The notes under the pieces are model-generated. The model was not told the DNA's origin, searched no databases, and saw nothing but the letters and a program-made list of their open reading frames with translations. Below are positions 9,582 to 19,262 of a stretch of 64,000 nt of DNA, piece after piece. Origin of the DNA: Pseudobutyrivibrio sp. UBA3626 (GTDB taxonomy: Bacteria; Bacillota; Clostridia; Lachnospirales; Lachnospiraceae); NCBI GenBank assembly GCA_002373675.1, contig DFLF01000016.1, positions 215,015-279,014 of the forward strand, read 5' to 3'. The first letter of the stretch is position 1, and each line of letters begins with the position of its first letter. The translations under genes and the position numbers were made by a program.

Positions 9582-10334
9582 ATGAGCAAAGTAATATTCG
9601 TCGGAGAGAAAGAAACTTTTGTCGTAAGAGTTTTGATGAAAAAGATTATTGAAGCTGGGTTAGAGAGTTCTTTTGTGCAAACTATTGCGCCCATGATAGA
9701 AAGTGAACTGACTGACAAGTGTCTGATTGTATTCTATATTGATGATGATACGAAGCTTGATGATGATGTGATTCGCTTAGTTGAGGAACGTATGCGAGTT
9801 GAGTCCGGTGGCGTATTTATAATAGGTGAGCCGGCTCATATCAGCAGTATTAAGAGAAAAGTGTCTGAAGAATTTATATACAAGGAATTCACAAGACCTG
9901 TTAATAATGAAGAGTTTGTAAAGGCCGCAAAAGAATATTTAGATAACGAGACTAGAGAACAGCTCAAGAAGAGAATATTGATTATAGATGATGATCCTAA
10001 CTATCTGTCAATAGTAAGAAAGTGGCTAAAAGATATTTATAAGATATCAGTGGCAAATTCAGGACTTCAGGGAATCAAGTATCTTGGTAAGAACAAGGTG
10101 GATTTGATTCTATTAGACTATGAAATGCCAGTTACAGATGGCCCCCAGGTTCTTGAAATGTTAAGAAGTGATGAGGATACAAAATCTATACCGGTTATCT
10201 TCTTAACTGGAAAAAGCGATAAGAATAGCGTCATGTCTGTTGTTGGTTTACGCCCTGAGGGATACTTTCTTAAAACCATTGAGAGAGAAGAATTAATTCA
10301 GAAGTTGGAAGAGTTTTTTGCTAAGAAAAAGTGA
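9582..10334 (+). CDS. Response regulator with two receiver-like domains, no output domain
   Basis: A 250-residue protein. The N-terminal half (1-115) looks like a diverged receiver without the acidic pocket in its usual form. The C-terminal half (about 120-250) is a canonical receiver with IDDDP, the phospho-acceptor segment LLDYEMPVTDG, and FLTGKS with a conserved Thr and Lys. No DNA-binding or enzymatic domain follows, so it probably acts by protein contact, with the preceding hybrid kinase and the following HD-GYP protein as likely partners. ATG 9582 follows GGGAGGG by 7 bases; the in-frame ATG at 9561 lies upstream of the ribosome site and is rejected. Confidence 0.88.
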   Translation: MSKVIFVGEKETFVVRVLMKKIIEAGLESSFVQTIAPMIESELTDKCLIVFYIDDDTKLDDDVIRLVEERMRVESGGVFIIGEPAHISSIKRKVSEEFIYKEFTRPVNNEEFVKAAKEYLDNETREQLKKRILIIDDDPNYLSIVRKWLKDIYKISVANSGLQGIKYLGKNKVDLILLDYEMPVTDGPQVLEMLRSDEDTKSIPVIFLTGKSDKNSVMSVVGLRPEGYFLKTIEREELIQKLEEFFAKKK

Positions 10335-10361
10335 TTGTAAGCAGGAGGAAATATAAGGTAA

Positions 10362-12749
10362 ATGTTTGAGTTTTTAAGGACATATCAATTATCCATAATG
10401 TTTTCATTGTCTCTAGCGGCAATAGTATTTGTTATTTTGCTTCTTCTTACGAAATCAATGAATAAGAGAAGCAAAATGCTTCTTATATTCTCAGAATTGT
10501 CGGTATCAATATTGCTTATATTCGAGAGGTTTGCATATATATTCAGGGGTGATGTAAGTAGCCTTGGATATGTTATGGTTAGGGTAAGTAATTTTGTAGT
10601 GTTTTTCATGATTCTTGTCATATCTATGCTGTTTAATCATTACTTGCAAAGCTATGTTCGTGCAGACATGGATGGAGAGAATATACCTAAGAGATTTATA
10701 ATAGTAGATATAATTGCTGTTATTGGAATGTTGCTTATTGTAATATCTCAATTTACTAATATGTATTACTACTTTGACGAGATGAATAGATATCAGAGAG
10801 GTCCGGCGTTTATCGTATGCTACATGATTCCTCTTGTATGTCTATTTATACAGTTGTCGCTTGTGCTTCAGTATAGGAATAGGTTTTCTAGTCATATAAG
10901 AGCGGCATTTATTATATATTTCGTACTACCTATTATTGCGTCAGTTGTTCAGTTCTTTGCATATGGTCTATCTCTTACGAATATGTCAATTGCAATAGCT
11001 ATATTGACACTATACATATTTGCATATCTTGATTTGAATGATGAGGTTGAGAAGATGCACCAGGTAGAGATGGGGCAGTTAGAAGAAGAGAGAAACAGTA
11101 TGAAAAGGCTCTTCGATCAGACAGCCACGGCATTTGTTTCTGCTGTTGAGAAGAAGGATGAAAGTATACAAGGGCACTCAAAGGCGGTAGCAGATATAGC
11201 TCGTCGAATAGCTAAGGCTTCCGGAGAAGATAAAGAAGAGTGTGAGAGGGTGTATTATGCCGCATTACTTCACGATATAGGAACTGTTGAACTTCCAGAT
11301 AGGTTAATAGGAAAATCAGAGAATTTAACGGATGAAGACAAGAGAATTATAAGGAATAAACCTATTGATAGTGCTCAGATTTTATCTAATATCACGGAAT
11401 TTCCCTATCTTAAAGAAGCGGTTATGTACCACAAAGAGAGATATGATGGCACAGGGTATCCTAACGGACTTAAGGGAGAGGATATACCCTGGATGTCCCG
11501 GGTCATATCTATTTCTGATGCCTATGCGTCTATGTCAACAAGACTTCGAAATACACGAATATTACCTTATCAGAAGATAAGAGAGGAACTAGTTGAAGGC
11601 TCGGGAGCTAAGTTTGACCCCAAGTATGCTGAAATAATGATTTCTATTCTAGACGAAGACTACAAAGAGAGCGCTGAGGCAGAGAATGTTGAGATTGAAG
11701 AGAGCATAAACTGTGAGGAATACAGAGATAAGGTTTCTGTCGGCATATCTATTACGGATGTAATCAAGAAAGTAAAGTTTGAATGCATAGCTGCAAACAA
11801 CGAAGGGAATGGGTTCTCTTCCCCTTCCATTATATTGTTTGATTCCTATGACAGAAGGATACATAAGACTAATAAGTCGATAGATGTATATAAATATATT
11901 GAGTTTGGCGAATTGTTCTTCGACGGTCACTTCGTATCAACAGCTGCCAGAAATATCGAAGTGAAAGTATCAGATAAAGCACAGGATGTTGAAAAAACAT
12001 CAAAAAGCCAAAATGCTAAAGGAAGATATAACATTACTATGTCAAGATATGAAGATCATATCTCTATTATTATGGAAGATGCAACAAGAGAAATAGAGTA
12101 CATTGTTGCATTGCCTGATAAGACGAAGAAGGCATTCCTTGGTATTACCGGTGAACACTGTGATATTACGAATATTGAAGTTGAAGAGACAGAAGATAAG
12201 GTTAATAAAGACAGTATAAGAAGAATTGTAGCAGAAGAAAGCTATATTGATAGACTTGAATCGGATATTCCTAATACCCAGGTTGATGGGCCAAGGTATG
12301 CACATACAATGGGAGTCAAAGTCAAGAATTCCCTTTACGTAGATTTTCATACCATGAGTCTTCCTTCGGCGTCACTTGCATGGCATTGTCCGTATATTCT
12401 TGTATATTCTTCAAGTGACGGTAAGGTTGGCGGAACGGACTATAAAGAGTATGCACTTGTCAAGATTAACGGAGAGTGTAGTGCAGATAATGAGTATGCT
12501 CAGAATGATTTTCATATGAGAAAAAGCGATGAATTTCCAGGGTGGGAGGCTTGGAAGACTACCAATAAGAGAGGTAAGGAATGTAGTGTAGAGATTATTA
12601 GGAAGAGTAATAAAATTATGCTTCATACTGAGAATCTTGGAATTATAATAGACGATAATATCAATCTTCTTGATGATAGAGGGGATGTATATATGGCTCT
12701 TACCGGAGATCAGGTTGCCCTTACGGATATTAGAATCAGAGAAGATTAG
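10362..12749 (+). CDS. Membrane HD-GYP protein with duplicated C-terminal domain
   Basis: Predicted c-di-GMP phosphodiesterase of 795 residues. Residues 1-225 hold about seven membrane helices. The HD-GYP domain (about 245-425) carries HSKAVADIARRIA, AALLHDIGTVELP and ERYDGTGYPNG. After it, residues 430-795 form two similar unrecognised units, each ending in a related strand (LGITGEHCDITNIEVEE and MALTGDQVALTDIRIRE), which suggests an internal duplication of a beta-sandwich. If topology is simple these units are cytoplasmic. It is the last gene of the signalling block. A GGAGGA site lies about 13 bases before ATG. Confidence 0.85.
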   Translation: MFEFLRTYQLSIMFSLSLAAIVFVILLLLTKSMNKRSKMLLIFSELSVSILLIFERFAYIFRGDVSSLGYVMVRVSNFVVFFMILVISMLFNHYLQSYVRADMDGENIPKRFIIVDIIAVIGMLLIVISQFTNMYYYFDEMNRYQRGPAFIVCYMIPLVCLFIQLSLVLQYRNRFSSHIRAAFIIYFVLPIIASVVQFFAYGLSLTNMSIAIAILTLYIFAYLDLNDEVEKMHQVEMGQLEEERNSMKRLFDQTATAFVSAVEKKDESIQGHSKAVADIARRIAKASGEDKEECERVYYAALLHDIGTVELPDRLIGKSENLTDEDKRIIRNKPIDSAQILSNITEFPYLKEAVMYHKERYDGTGYPNGLKGEDIPWMSRVISISDAYASMSTRLRNTRILPYQKIREELVEGSGAKFDPKYAEIMISILDEDYKESAEAENVEIEESINCEEYRDKVSVGISITDVIKKVKFECIAANNEGNGFSSPSIILFDSYDRRIHKTNKSIDVYKYIEFGELFFDGHFVSTAARNIEVKVSDKAQDVEKTSKSQNAKGRYNITMSRYEDHISIIMEDATREIEYIVALPDKTKKAFLGITGEHCDITNIEVEETEDKVNKDSIRRIVAEESYIDRLESDIPNTQVDGPRYAHTMGVKVKNSLYVDFHTMSLPSASLAWHCPYILVYSSSDGKVGGTDYKEYALVKINGECSADNEYAQNDFHMRKSDEFPGWEAWKTTNKRGKECSVEIIRKSNKIMLHTENLGIIIDDNINLLDDRGDVYMALTGDQVALTDIRIRED

Positions 12750-12770
12750 TTTGTAGAATTGGAGTGGTAT

Positions 12771-13508
12771 GTGGATAGGATTGAAAATATGAATGAGCAG
12801 TTTAAAAGGACTGAATTACTGATAGGTTCTGAAGGTATTCGAAGGTTAAATGAGTCAAGAGTCGCAATATTTGGAATTGGCGGAGTTGGGGGATATGTAT
12901 GTGAAGCGTTGATAAGAAGTGGCATATCCTCTTTTGATATAATTGATAAGGATAAAATAGCAAGGAGCAATATCAATCGACAGATAATAGCGCTGCATAG
13001 CACAATTGGGAGACCTAAGGTTGAAATAATGAAACAGCGAATGTTAGATATTAATCCTTTGGCAAAGATAAACACTTACGAGACTTTTTTTCTTCCCGAT
13101 AATTCTTTTGAATTTCCATTTGATGAATACGATTATGTGGTAGATGCTGTTGATACGGTTACTGCAAAAATTGAACTGATAATGCAATGTAAGAATAGAA
13201 ATATTCCTGTAATCAGTTCTATGGGAGCCGGCAACAAGCTTGATGCATCCGCCTTTGAAGTGGCTGATATATATAAGACAAGTGTATGTCCCCTTGCTAA
13301 GGTTATGAGAAGAGAACTTAGAAAGAGGGGAGTGAAAAGTTTAAAGGTTGTTTATTCAAAAGAAGAACCAATAAAGGGGGCTTATTTTGAAGAGAAAGAG
13401 GAGATTGACAAGAAGGGGAATGGTTATGCACCGGGGTCTGTATCATTCGTTCCATCAGTACTCGGTCTTATTATTGCAGGTGAAGTAGTAAAAGATCTTA
13501 CTAAGTAG
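12771..13508 (+). CDS. tcdA: tRNA threonylcarbamoyladenosine dehydratase (TcdA/CsdL family)
   Basis: An E1-like ThiF/MoeB-family enzyme that uses ATP to cyclise t6A37 of tRNA to ct6A. The nucleotide-binding segment IFGIGGVGGYVCEAL is followed by IDKDKIARSNINRQI and DAVDTVTAKIEL. The conserved segment near the C terminus (PGSVSFVPSVLGLIIAGEVV) is typical of TcdA. The start is uncertain: TTG 12759, GTG 12771 (GGAG 6 bases upstream, chosen) and ATG 12789 are all in frame. It follows the HD-GYP gene by 21 bases and has no evident link to signalling. Confidence 0.88.
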   Translation: MDRIENMNEQFKRTELLIGSEGIRRLNESRVAIFGIGGVGGYVCEALIRSGISSFDIIDKDKIARSNINRQIIALHSTIGRPKVEIMKQRMLDINPLAKINTYETFFLPDNSFEFPFDEYDYVVDAVDTVTAKIELIMQCKNRNIPVISSMGAGNKLDASAFEVADIYKTSVCPLAKVMRRELRKRGVKSLKVVYSKEEPIKGAYFEEKEEIDKKGNGYAPGSVSFVPSVLGLIIAGEVVKDLTK

Positions 13509-13530
13509 CAGATTGCTATGGAATTAATAG

Positions 13531-13559
13531 TTGCTTAATATCAAATTATGCAATATAAT
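13531..13559 (+). promoter_or_regulatory. Promoter of chemotaxis receptor gene
   Basis: TTGCTT (13531-13536) and TATAAT (13554-13559) are separated by 17 bases and lie 62 bases before the start codon. The spacing and -10 match a housekeeping sigma factor rather than the flagellar sigma-28 consensus. Confidence 0.55.
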
Positions 13560-13620
13560 AATATTCGGTGAGTATTACACAATGAAGTGTAAAATATGAA
13601 TAATACGCGAGGGTAAAAAA

Positions 13621-15645
13621 ATGGCATCGAATATTGCTAAATCAAAGAAAACAAAAAAGAGTGTTAGTGGGACACTACTTCTTGTAGTGATTCCTGTTAT
13701 TGCATTAACAATCATTGCAATTATTATCTTTTCTACTATGCAATCGCGAAGCGGAATGAGAGACTTCGCAATGTCTGATCTTCATGATGTAACGGATTCT
13801 AATGCAAGGGATTTGGGCATTAAGGTTGGAGATATAGTGGATAAGAGTAATCAGATTGCAGAGACTCTTAATACTGTTCCTATGTCGTCGGCACAGATTA
13901 AAGAGCTTGTAGATGAGGCTAAGAACTTTGACCAGTCCATGAAGCCTGTACTTTATATAGGTTGGTCAGATAAATCAACAGTGTTCTCTAACGATTATGT
14001 ACCAGATGCGGATTTTGATGCAACTCAGAGAGGTTGGTATAAAGATGGGCTTAAATATGATACTTTAAAGCCGGGAGAACCTTATGTTGACAAGACAACA
14101 GGAAGTCTGTGTGTTACATTTTCCAGAAAAGTAACTACGCCGGATGGAAGAGAAGGTGTAATGGGACTTGATGTATTCTTAGACCCATTAGTGGAGACTG
14201 TTGAGAAATATGTTCCACTTGGTTCTGGAAAATCAATGCTTTTTGGAGGTGGCTCTATATTATCATTTGCTGATCCTTCGCTAAATGGTAAGACTATATC
14301 TGAGGCTAATGATGAGTTTATTAATACATTAGAGAAGTATTATTCTGATGAGAGTAATCTTGAGAAGCCAACTACAATAGATGAGAAGGAGCGTGGTACA
14401 CTTTATGTTGCGGCATCTTATGTGCCTGGAACAAATTGGGTTCTTGTTTCATCGATTGCCGAATCAGATATTATGGCAAGTGCTAACAGATTGCAGCTTA
14501 TTAGTATAATTATTATGATAATCGCAATAATAATTATTGCAATTGTGTTGTTTATAATTGTTAATAAAGTAATAACGAAGCCGGTTAATAAATTGGTAAA
14601 TCAGATTACAGAAGTATCTAATGGTAATTATACTGTTGATATTAAGAAGGGTAAAGATAACGAGATTGGTCTTATCCAAAGTGAGATGGGCAAATATGTA
14701 GCTCGTATGAAGGAAACTATTCATACAATTCAGAATAATACTATGCAATTAGAGGCTGATGTAGTAAACAGTAGAGATGCATCTGAAGTCCTAAACAAAG
14801 AGGCTACAGAACAGTCTCATAATATGGATTCTATTAACAGTGTAATGGATGGAATGAGTAAAGCTGTTGATGAACTTGCACTTAATGCTACAGCACTTGC
14901 ACAGTCCGTTAGTGACCTTACCGATCTTGGTAATGAAGCTAATAGTACAATGGGTGAACTGGTTGATAAGGCAAAGGTCGGTCAACAGGATATGCAAAAT
15001 GTTGCTCGCAATATGACACATATTTCAGAATCTATGGATGGTATGAATAGTGTTGTAGAGGCTATTGGTGAGTCGGCAGAAAAGATTAATAAGATTATTG
15101 AGATGATTAATTCAATATCTGAACAGACTAATCTGTTATCTCTTAACGCATCTATAGAGGCAGCGCGTGCCGGTGAGGCAGGAAAAGGATTTGCCGTAGT
15201 TGCTGGAGAGATTGGTACGTTGGCGGCAGACAGTTCTAATGCAACAACAGAGATTTCTCAGATTATTCAAGAGATAACTCAGCAGATAGCAGAGCTATCT
15301 GATAAGTCAGAGACCAACATGAAAGAAATATCTAAGAGTGTTGAAGCAGTTGCAACAGCAGAAACAACATTTGCTCAAATATTTGAAGACCTTGACAAGA
15401 CCGGCTCAAATATGGATGAGATGATTGGTAAAATGAGTGATGTTAACGATGTTGCAAGTTCTGTTGCGGCTATTAGTGAAGAGCAATCAGCATCTGCCCA
15501 AGAGGTATTTAGTACCGTCGGTGATCTTACAGAAAGCGCAAAACAGGTTGCGGCTCAGTCTAAGGATTTGGATGATAGTGCTAACAATGTATCTAATTCT
15601 GCTGATGAGATTACTAAATCAATCAGTATTTTCAAGATAGAATAG
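13621..15645 (+). CDS. Methyl-accepting chemotaxis protein with Cache sensor
   Basis: A 674-residue membrane chemoreceptor that passes an extracellular signal to CheA/CheW. A first helix (about 14-40) is followed by a dCache-like extracellular domain (about 45-280, with RGWYKDGLK and GEPYVDKTTG), a second helix (about 290-315) and a HAMP domain. The signalling domain contains the hairpin-tip motif ISEQTNLLSLNASIEAARAG (near 500) and the downstream GFAVVAGEIGTLA. No ligand can be named. It is a single-gene unit, bounded by its own promoter and a strong terminator. Confidence 0.95.
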   Translation: MASNIAKSKKTKKSVSGTLLLVVIPVIALTIIAIIIFSTMQSRSGMRDFAMSDLHDVTDSNARDLGIKVGDIVDKSNQIAETLNTVPMSSAQIKELVDEAKNFDQSMKPVLYIGWSDKSTVFSNDYVPDADFDATQRGWYKDGLKYDTLKPGEPYVDKTTGSLCVTFSRKVTTPDGREGVMGLDVFLDPLVETVEKYVPLGSGKSMLFGGGSILSFADPSLNGKTISEANDEFINTLEKYYSDESNLEKPTTIDEKERGTLYVAASYVPGTNWVLVSSIAESDIMASANRLQLISIIIMIIAIIIIAIVLFIIVNKVITKPVNKLVNQITEVSNGNYTVDIKKGKDNEIGLIQSEMGKYVARMKETIHTIQNNTMQLEADVVNSRDASEVLNKEATEQSHNMDSINSVMDGMSKAVDELALNATALAQSVSDLTDLGNEANSTMGELVDKAKVGQQDMQNVARNMTHISESMDGMNSVVEAIGESAEKINKIIEMINSISEQTNLLSLNASIEAARAGEAGKGFAVVAGEIGTLAADSSNATTEISQIIQEITQQIAELSDKSETNMKEISKSVEAVATAETTFAQIFEDLDKTGSNMDEMIGKMSDVNDVASSVAAISEEQSASAQEVFSTVGDLTESAKQVAAQSKDLDDSANNVSNSADEITKSISIFKIE

Positions 15646-15666
15646 TTGTTGTAGGTATAATATTTT

Positions 15667-15706
15667 GAGCTCAAAGTCTTTTATATAGATTTTGAGCTCT
15701 TTTTTT
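15667..15706 (+). terminator. Intrinsic terminator after chemoreceptor
   Basis: A 12-bp stem (GAGCTCAAAGTC, 15667-15678, with GATTTTGAGCTC, 15688-15699; one G-T pair), a 9-base loop and a run of seven T. Confidence 0.9.
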
Positions 15707-15752
15707 GATATATTATAAGGGCGAATAATATAGTAAATTGGTAGGTGATAGT

Positions 15753-17183
15753 ATGCTAGAGAATATCGAACCTAAGTCAGTTTTTAGATATTTTGAAGAA
15801 ATATCTCATATTCCAAGGGGCTCCTATAATGAGGATGCAATAAGGGATTATCTTATAACATTTGCAGATGATAGAGGGTTAGAATGCCATAAGGATAATG
15901 CAGGTAATGTAATTATTATAAAGGAAGCCACAAGTGGATACGAGAATAAAGAGCCAATTATTCTTCAAGGTCACATGGATATGGTATGTGATAAGGATGA
16001 AGACATCAAGAAGGATATGGAAAGGGAAGGCATTGACTTAGAAATTGTAGATGGTTATGTAACTGCAATAGGAACAACCCTTGGAGGTGATGATGGAATA
16101 GCATTGGCATATGGTCTTGCTATACTTGATTCTAATAAGATAAAGCATCCAAGGCTTGAAGTCATATTTACTGTCTGTGAGGAAGTCGGAATGGACGGTG
16201 CACGAGGACTTGATACCTCATATATTACTGGCAAGAAACTTATTAACATTGATTCTGAAGAAGAAGGAGTCCTGACAGTAGGATGTGCAGGTGGTGGCAG
16301 GATAAGTGTTAATCTTTCAGTAAAGAGAGAAGAATGTAATTATAGCCATGTCTTTTTAAGTGTTAGTGGTTTGCTCGGTGGTCATTCCGGTTCTGACATT
16401 AACCTTGGAAGAGCCAGTTCATATTCTTTGCTTGTAAGGATTTATAAAGCAATCTATGAGAAGATGGATATGCGTTTTGTAGAGTTTAGCACAGGAAATC
16501 TTATTAATGTAATATCTAATAGTGCCGTAGCAGAAATAGCAGTGGCTAATGCAGGGGATTGTATAAGAATTATCGAAGAACTGACAGATGAGATAAAAGA
16601 GGAGTATAAAGAGACAGATAGTAAAATAACAATCAAGGTGGAAGAGAAAGAATCTGGTATGATGCCTCTGACTCAGGAAGATACAATTAAAGTATCTACA
16701 ATTCTTGCTTCTATGCCTCAGGGTGTAATAAGAATGAGCTATGATTTTGAAGATGCCGTAGAGACGTCCATTAATTGGGGCGTGTGTGAAGTGAAAAACG
16801 ATGTTTTGGTGATGAAAGGACTCGTTAGATCCCAGTTAGATGACAGGGCATATGAGCTGTTAAATAGAGTGAGCTGGATTGCGAAAGGCAACGGAGCGAA
16901 AGCGGAGATTGATAGTAATTATCCAGCATGGCAGTATAATAAAGAATCAGTTCTTTGTAGTAGGATGTGTAGCATTTATAAAGAATTGTTTGATAAAGAA
17001 GAAAAGATTGAAGTAATTCATGCGGGGTTGGAATGTGGATTCTTCGTAGATAAGATAGAAGGATTAGATGCTGTGTCAATGGGACCGGATATACTTGATA
17101 TTCATACTTCAAATGAGAGACTTGATATTGAATCTGTGGGCAGAACATGGGATTTTCTTCTTAGGGTATTAGAAGAATCATAA
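15753..17183 (+). CDS. pepD: Aminoacyl-histidine dipeptidase (PepD-type, M20 family)
   Basis: A 476-residue cytoplasmic zinc dipeptidase. M20 metal-binding segments are visible: ILQGHMDMVCDKD (His-x-Asp), TLGGDDGIALAYG, and the Glu pair in TVCEEVGMDGARGL. A later segment GLLGGHSGSDI (dimerisation domain) and HAGLECGFF with IHTSNERLDI complete the set. Length matches the family. ATG 15753 follows GGTGAT by 3-5 bases; an upstream in-frame TTG at 15738 seems less likely. It is 33 bases before hydE and probably co-transcribed with it. Confidence 0.93.
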   Translation: MLENIEPKSVFRYFEEISHIPRGSYNEDAIRDYLITFADDRGLECHKDNAGNVIIIKEATSGYENKEPIILQGHMDMVCDKDEDIKKDMEREGIDLEIVDGYVTAIGTTLGGDDGIALAYGLAILDSNKIKHPRLEVIFTVCEEVGMDGARGLDTSYITGKKLINIDSEEEGVLTVGCAGGGRISVNLSVKREECNYSHVFLSVSGLLGGHSGSDINLGRASSYSLLVRIYKAIYEKMDMRFVEFSTGNLINVISNSAVAEIAVANAGDCIRIIEELTDEIKEEYKETDSKITIKVEEKESGMMPLTQEDTIKVSTILASMPQGVIRMSYDFEDAVETSINWGVCEVKNDVLVMKGLVRSQLDDRAYELLNRVSWIAKGNGAKAEIDSNYPAWQYNKESVLCSRMCSIYKELFDKEEKIEVIHAGLECGFFVDKIEGLDAVSMGPDILDIHTSNERLDIESVGRTWDFLLRVLEES

Positions 17184-17216
17184 ATTGATAGACCGGATAT
17201 AAGAGAGACTAAAAGG

Positions 17217-18251
17217 ATGGAAGTAAGTGTAGATATAATAAGAGAATTAAATGATACAAAACTTCAAGAATTAATAGAGTGTGATGAAGATACTTATAAT
17301 GTGTTAAGAACAGAAGCAGATAAAGTTAGAAGAGAACGCTATGGGACGGAAGTTTTTCTGCGGGGATTGATAGAGTTTACGAATTATTGCAGAAACGATT
17401 GCTATTACTGCGGTATTCGATGCAGTAATAAGAACGCTAATAGGTATAGACTTAGCAAGGAAGAGATACTTGATTCCTGTAGGAGTGGATATAAGCTTGG
17501 TTATAGAACATTTGTATTGCAAGGTGGCGAGGATTTGTATTATACAGATGATAAGATATGTGACATTGTAAGTTCTATAAGAGAAGAGTTTGAAGATTGT
17601 GCCATAACATTATCAATAGGAGAGCGTTCATATGATAGTTATAAAGCTTATTATGAAGCCGGTGCTAATCGATTCCTTCTTAGACATGAGACAGCTGATG
17701 AGAAGCATTACCGTAGACTTCATCCAGACAGTATGAGTCTTGATAATCGTAAGAAATGTTTATTTAACCTCAAGGAAATTGGCTACCAGGTTGGCTCGGG
17801 GTTTATGGTGGGATCGCCCTTTCAGACAACTGGAAATATTGTAAGCGACCTTAGGTTCTTACAGGAATTAGAACCTGATATGATTGGAATTGGGCCATAC
17901 ATAATGCATAGCGATACTCCGTTTAAAGGATATGATAATGGAAAGGTTAGTATGACCCTTAGACTTATTTCAATTCTAAGATTGCTGTTTCCCTATGCTT
18001 TGATTCCGTCAACAACTGCTCTTGGCACACTTAGTCCTACTGGCAGAGAGGATGGACTTAAAGCAGGGGCAAATGTTGTTATGCCTAATCTTACACCTGT
18101 AAAATACAGAGAAAAATATGAGATATATGAAAACAAGATATGCACTGGAGAGGAAGCCGCAGAATGTAGAGATTGTCTTGAGAGAAGAATTGAGAGGGCA
18201 GGATATAAGGCAGTAACATCCAGAGGTGATGTAAAAAGCCTAATTAAATAA
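17217..18251 (+). CDS. hydE: [FeFe]-hydrogenase maturase HydE (radical SAM)
   Basis: A radical-SAM enzyme that helps build the 2Fe subcluster of the hydrogenase H-cluster. The 4Fe-4S/SAM motif CRNDCYYCGIR follows the family lead-in LRGLIEFTNY near residue 57. Other HydE segments are FVLQGGEDLYYTD, TLSIGERSYDSY, GSGFMVGSPFQT and STTALGTLSPTGREDGLKAGANVVMPNLTP. A C-terminal C-x2-C (ECRDCLERR) is present. No hydF, hydG or hydrogenase gene is in this window, so the partners must lie elsewhere. A terminator follows. Confidence 0.93.
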   Translation: MEVSVDIIRELNDTKLQELIECDEDTYNVLRTEADKVRRERYGTEVFLRGLIEFTNYCRNDCYYCGIRCSNKNANRYRLSKEEILDSCRSGYKLGYRTFVLQGGEDLYYTDDKICDIVSSIREEFEDCAITLSIGERSYDSYKAYYEAGANRFLLRHETADEKHYRRLHPDSMSLDNRKKCLFNLKEIGYQVGSGFMVGSPFQTTGNIVSDLRFLQELEPDMIGIGPYIMHSDTPFKGYDNGKVSMTLRLISILRLLFPYALIPSTTALGTLSPTGREDGLKAGANVVMPNLTPVKYREKYEIYENKICTGEEAAECRDCLERRIERAGYKAVTSRGDVKSLIK

Positions 18252-18308
18252 GATAATAATTCTACTTGTAAATATTATTTGTTATGGTATAATAGTTAGC
18301 AAGTACAT

Positions 18309-18345
18309 AGAGAGTTCGCTATTTAGGGGCGGACTCTCTTATTTT
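18309..18345 (+). terminator. Intrinsic terminator after hydE
   Basis: AGAGAGTTCGC (18309-18319) pairs with GCGGACTCTCT (18329-18339, one wobble), followed by a T-rich stretch. Confidence 0.75.
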
Positions 18346-18426
18346 ATGCAAAAGTGACTGTATGAAGTTTGCATTAGCATAAGTCAGATGCATATTTAAC
18401 AAGTAAATAATGGTAAGGAAATAACT

Positions 18427-19191
18427 ATGGTTAATAATGTAGAGGATATTGTAATCGACAAAAATACAATTGAGGAGGATGTGCTTAAGTATTGGACTAT
18501 AAGGACACCTTCCTTTAGTAAGGTTAGAGAGAACGAACTTATGGGAGACATAGGTAAGGGATGGCAATTCGCCCTTCGAAGTACACTTCCATTTAACAGA
18601 TACAGAAAAATATTAGATGTTGGTACAGGAACAGGCTTCTTTAGCGTTCTTCTTGGTAGAAACGGTTATAAGATGACAGGCATAGATATAACCCCGACCA
18701 TGGTGGAAGAAGCAAAAAGAGAGGCTAGAAAATTCAAGGTCAAGGCAAATTTCTTGGTTATGGATGCTCAGAAATTAGAATTTGAGGATGGAACATTCGA
18801 TGCCGTTATTACAAGGAATCTTACATGGACACTTCCTGATGTAGAACGGGCATATAAGGAATGGCACAGGGTCCTTAGGCCAGGTGGAAGACTTATTAAT
18901 TATGATGCCAATTATGCCAATGCTCTAAGGCAGGGTGATGTATCCCGTACTAAGACCGGCGAGAAGAAAGCATACGGCCATGAGGGCGTTACTGATAAGA
19001 TGCAGCAGATTAATGATGAGATTACGCTAAGTATGTCTATAGGTGATAAAGACAGACCTTCCTGGGATAAGGAGTGCCTTGAAGAGATAGGATTTAAGAG
19101 AGTATTTATAGATATGGATGAAGCAGAGACCATTCTGGGACTTAAGAGTGACCCTGCGGCTCCAATGTTTAAGATAATTGCTAATAAGTAG
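18427..19191 (+). CDS. Class I SAM-dependent methyltransferase linked to nickel-type ABC importer
   Basis: A 254-residue Rossmann methyltransferase. SAM motif I is LDVGTGTGFFSVLLGR (near 60), motif II has GIDITPTMVEEA, and the acidic/aromatic segment is AVITRNLTWTLPD, followed by HRVLRPGGRLINYDAN. It sits 71 bases before the importer genes, in the same direction and without an intervening terminator. Methyltransferases of this kind accompany some nickel or metallophore ABC operons; a role in modifying a metal-binding small molecule is inference. The substrate is unknown. Confidence 0.75.
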   Translation: MVNNVEDIVIDKNTIEEDVLKYWTIRTPSFSKVRENELMGDIGKGWQFALRSTLPFNRYRKILDVGTGTGFFSVLLGRNGYKMTGIDITPTMVEEAKREARKFKVKANFLVMDAQKLEFEDGTFDAVITRNLTWTLPDVERAYKEWHRVLRPGGRLINYDANYANALRQGDVSRTKTGEKKAYGHEGVTDKMQQINDEITLSMSIGDKDRPSWDKECLEEIGFKRVFIDMDEAETILGLKSDPAAPMFKIIANK

Positions 19192-19262
19192 AGCATGTTG
19201 GTAATGCTGGCGGATTTTGCTTGATAAGTGTCAGCTATTAGTATAAAGGGAGAATTTACATT

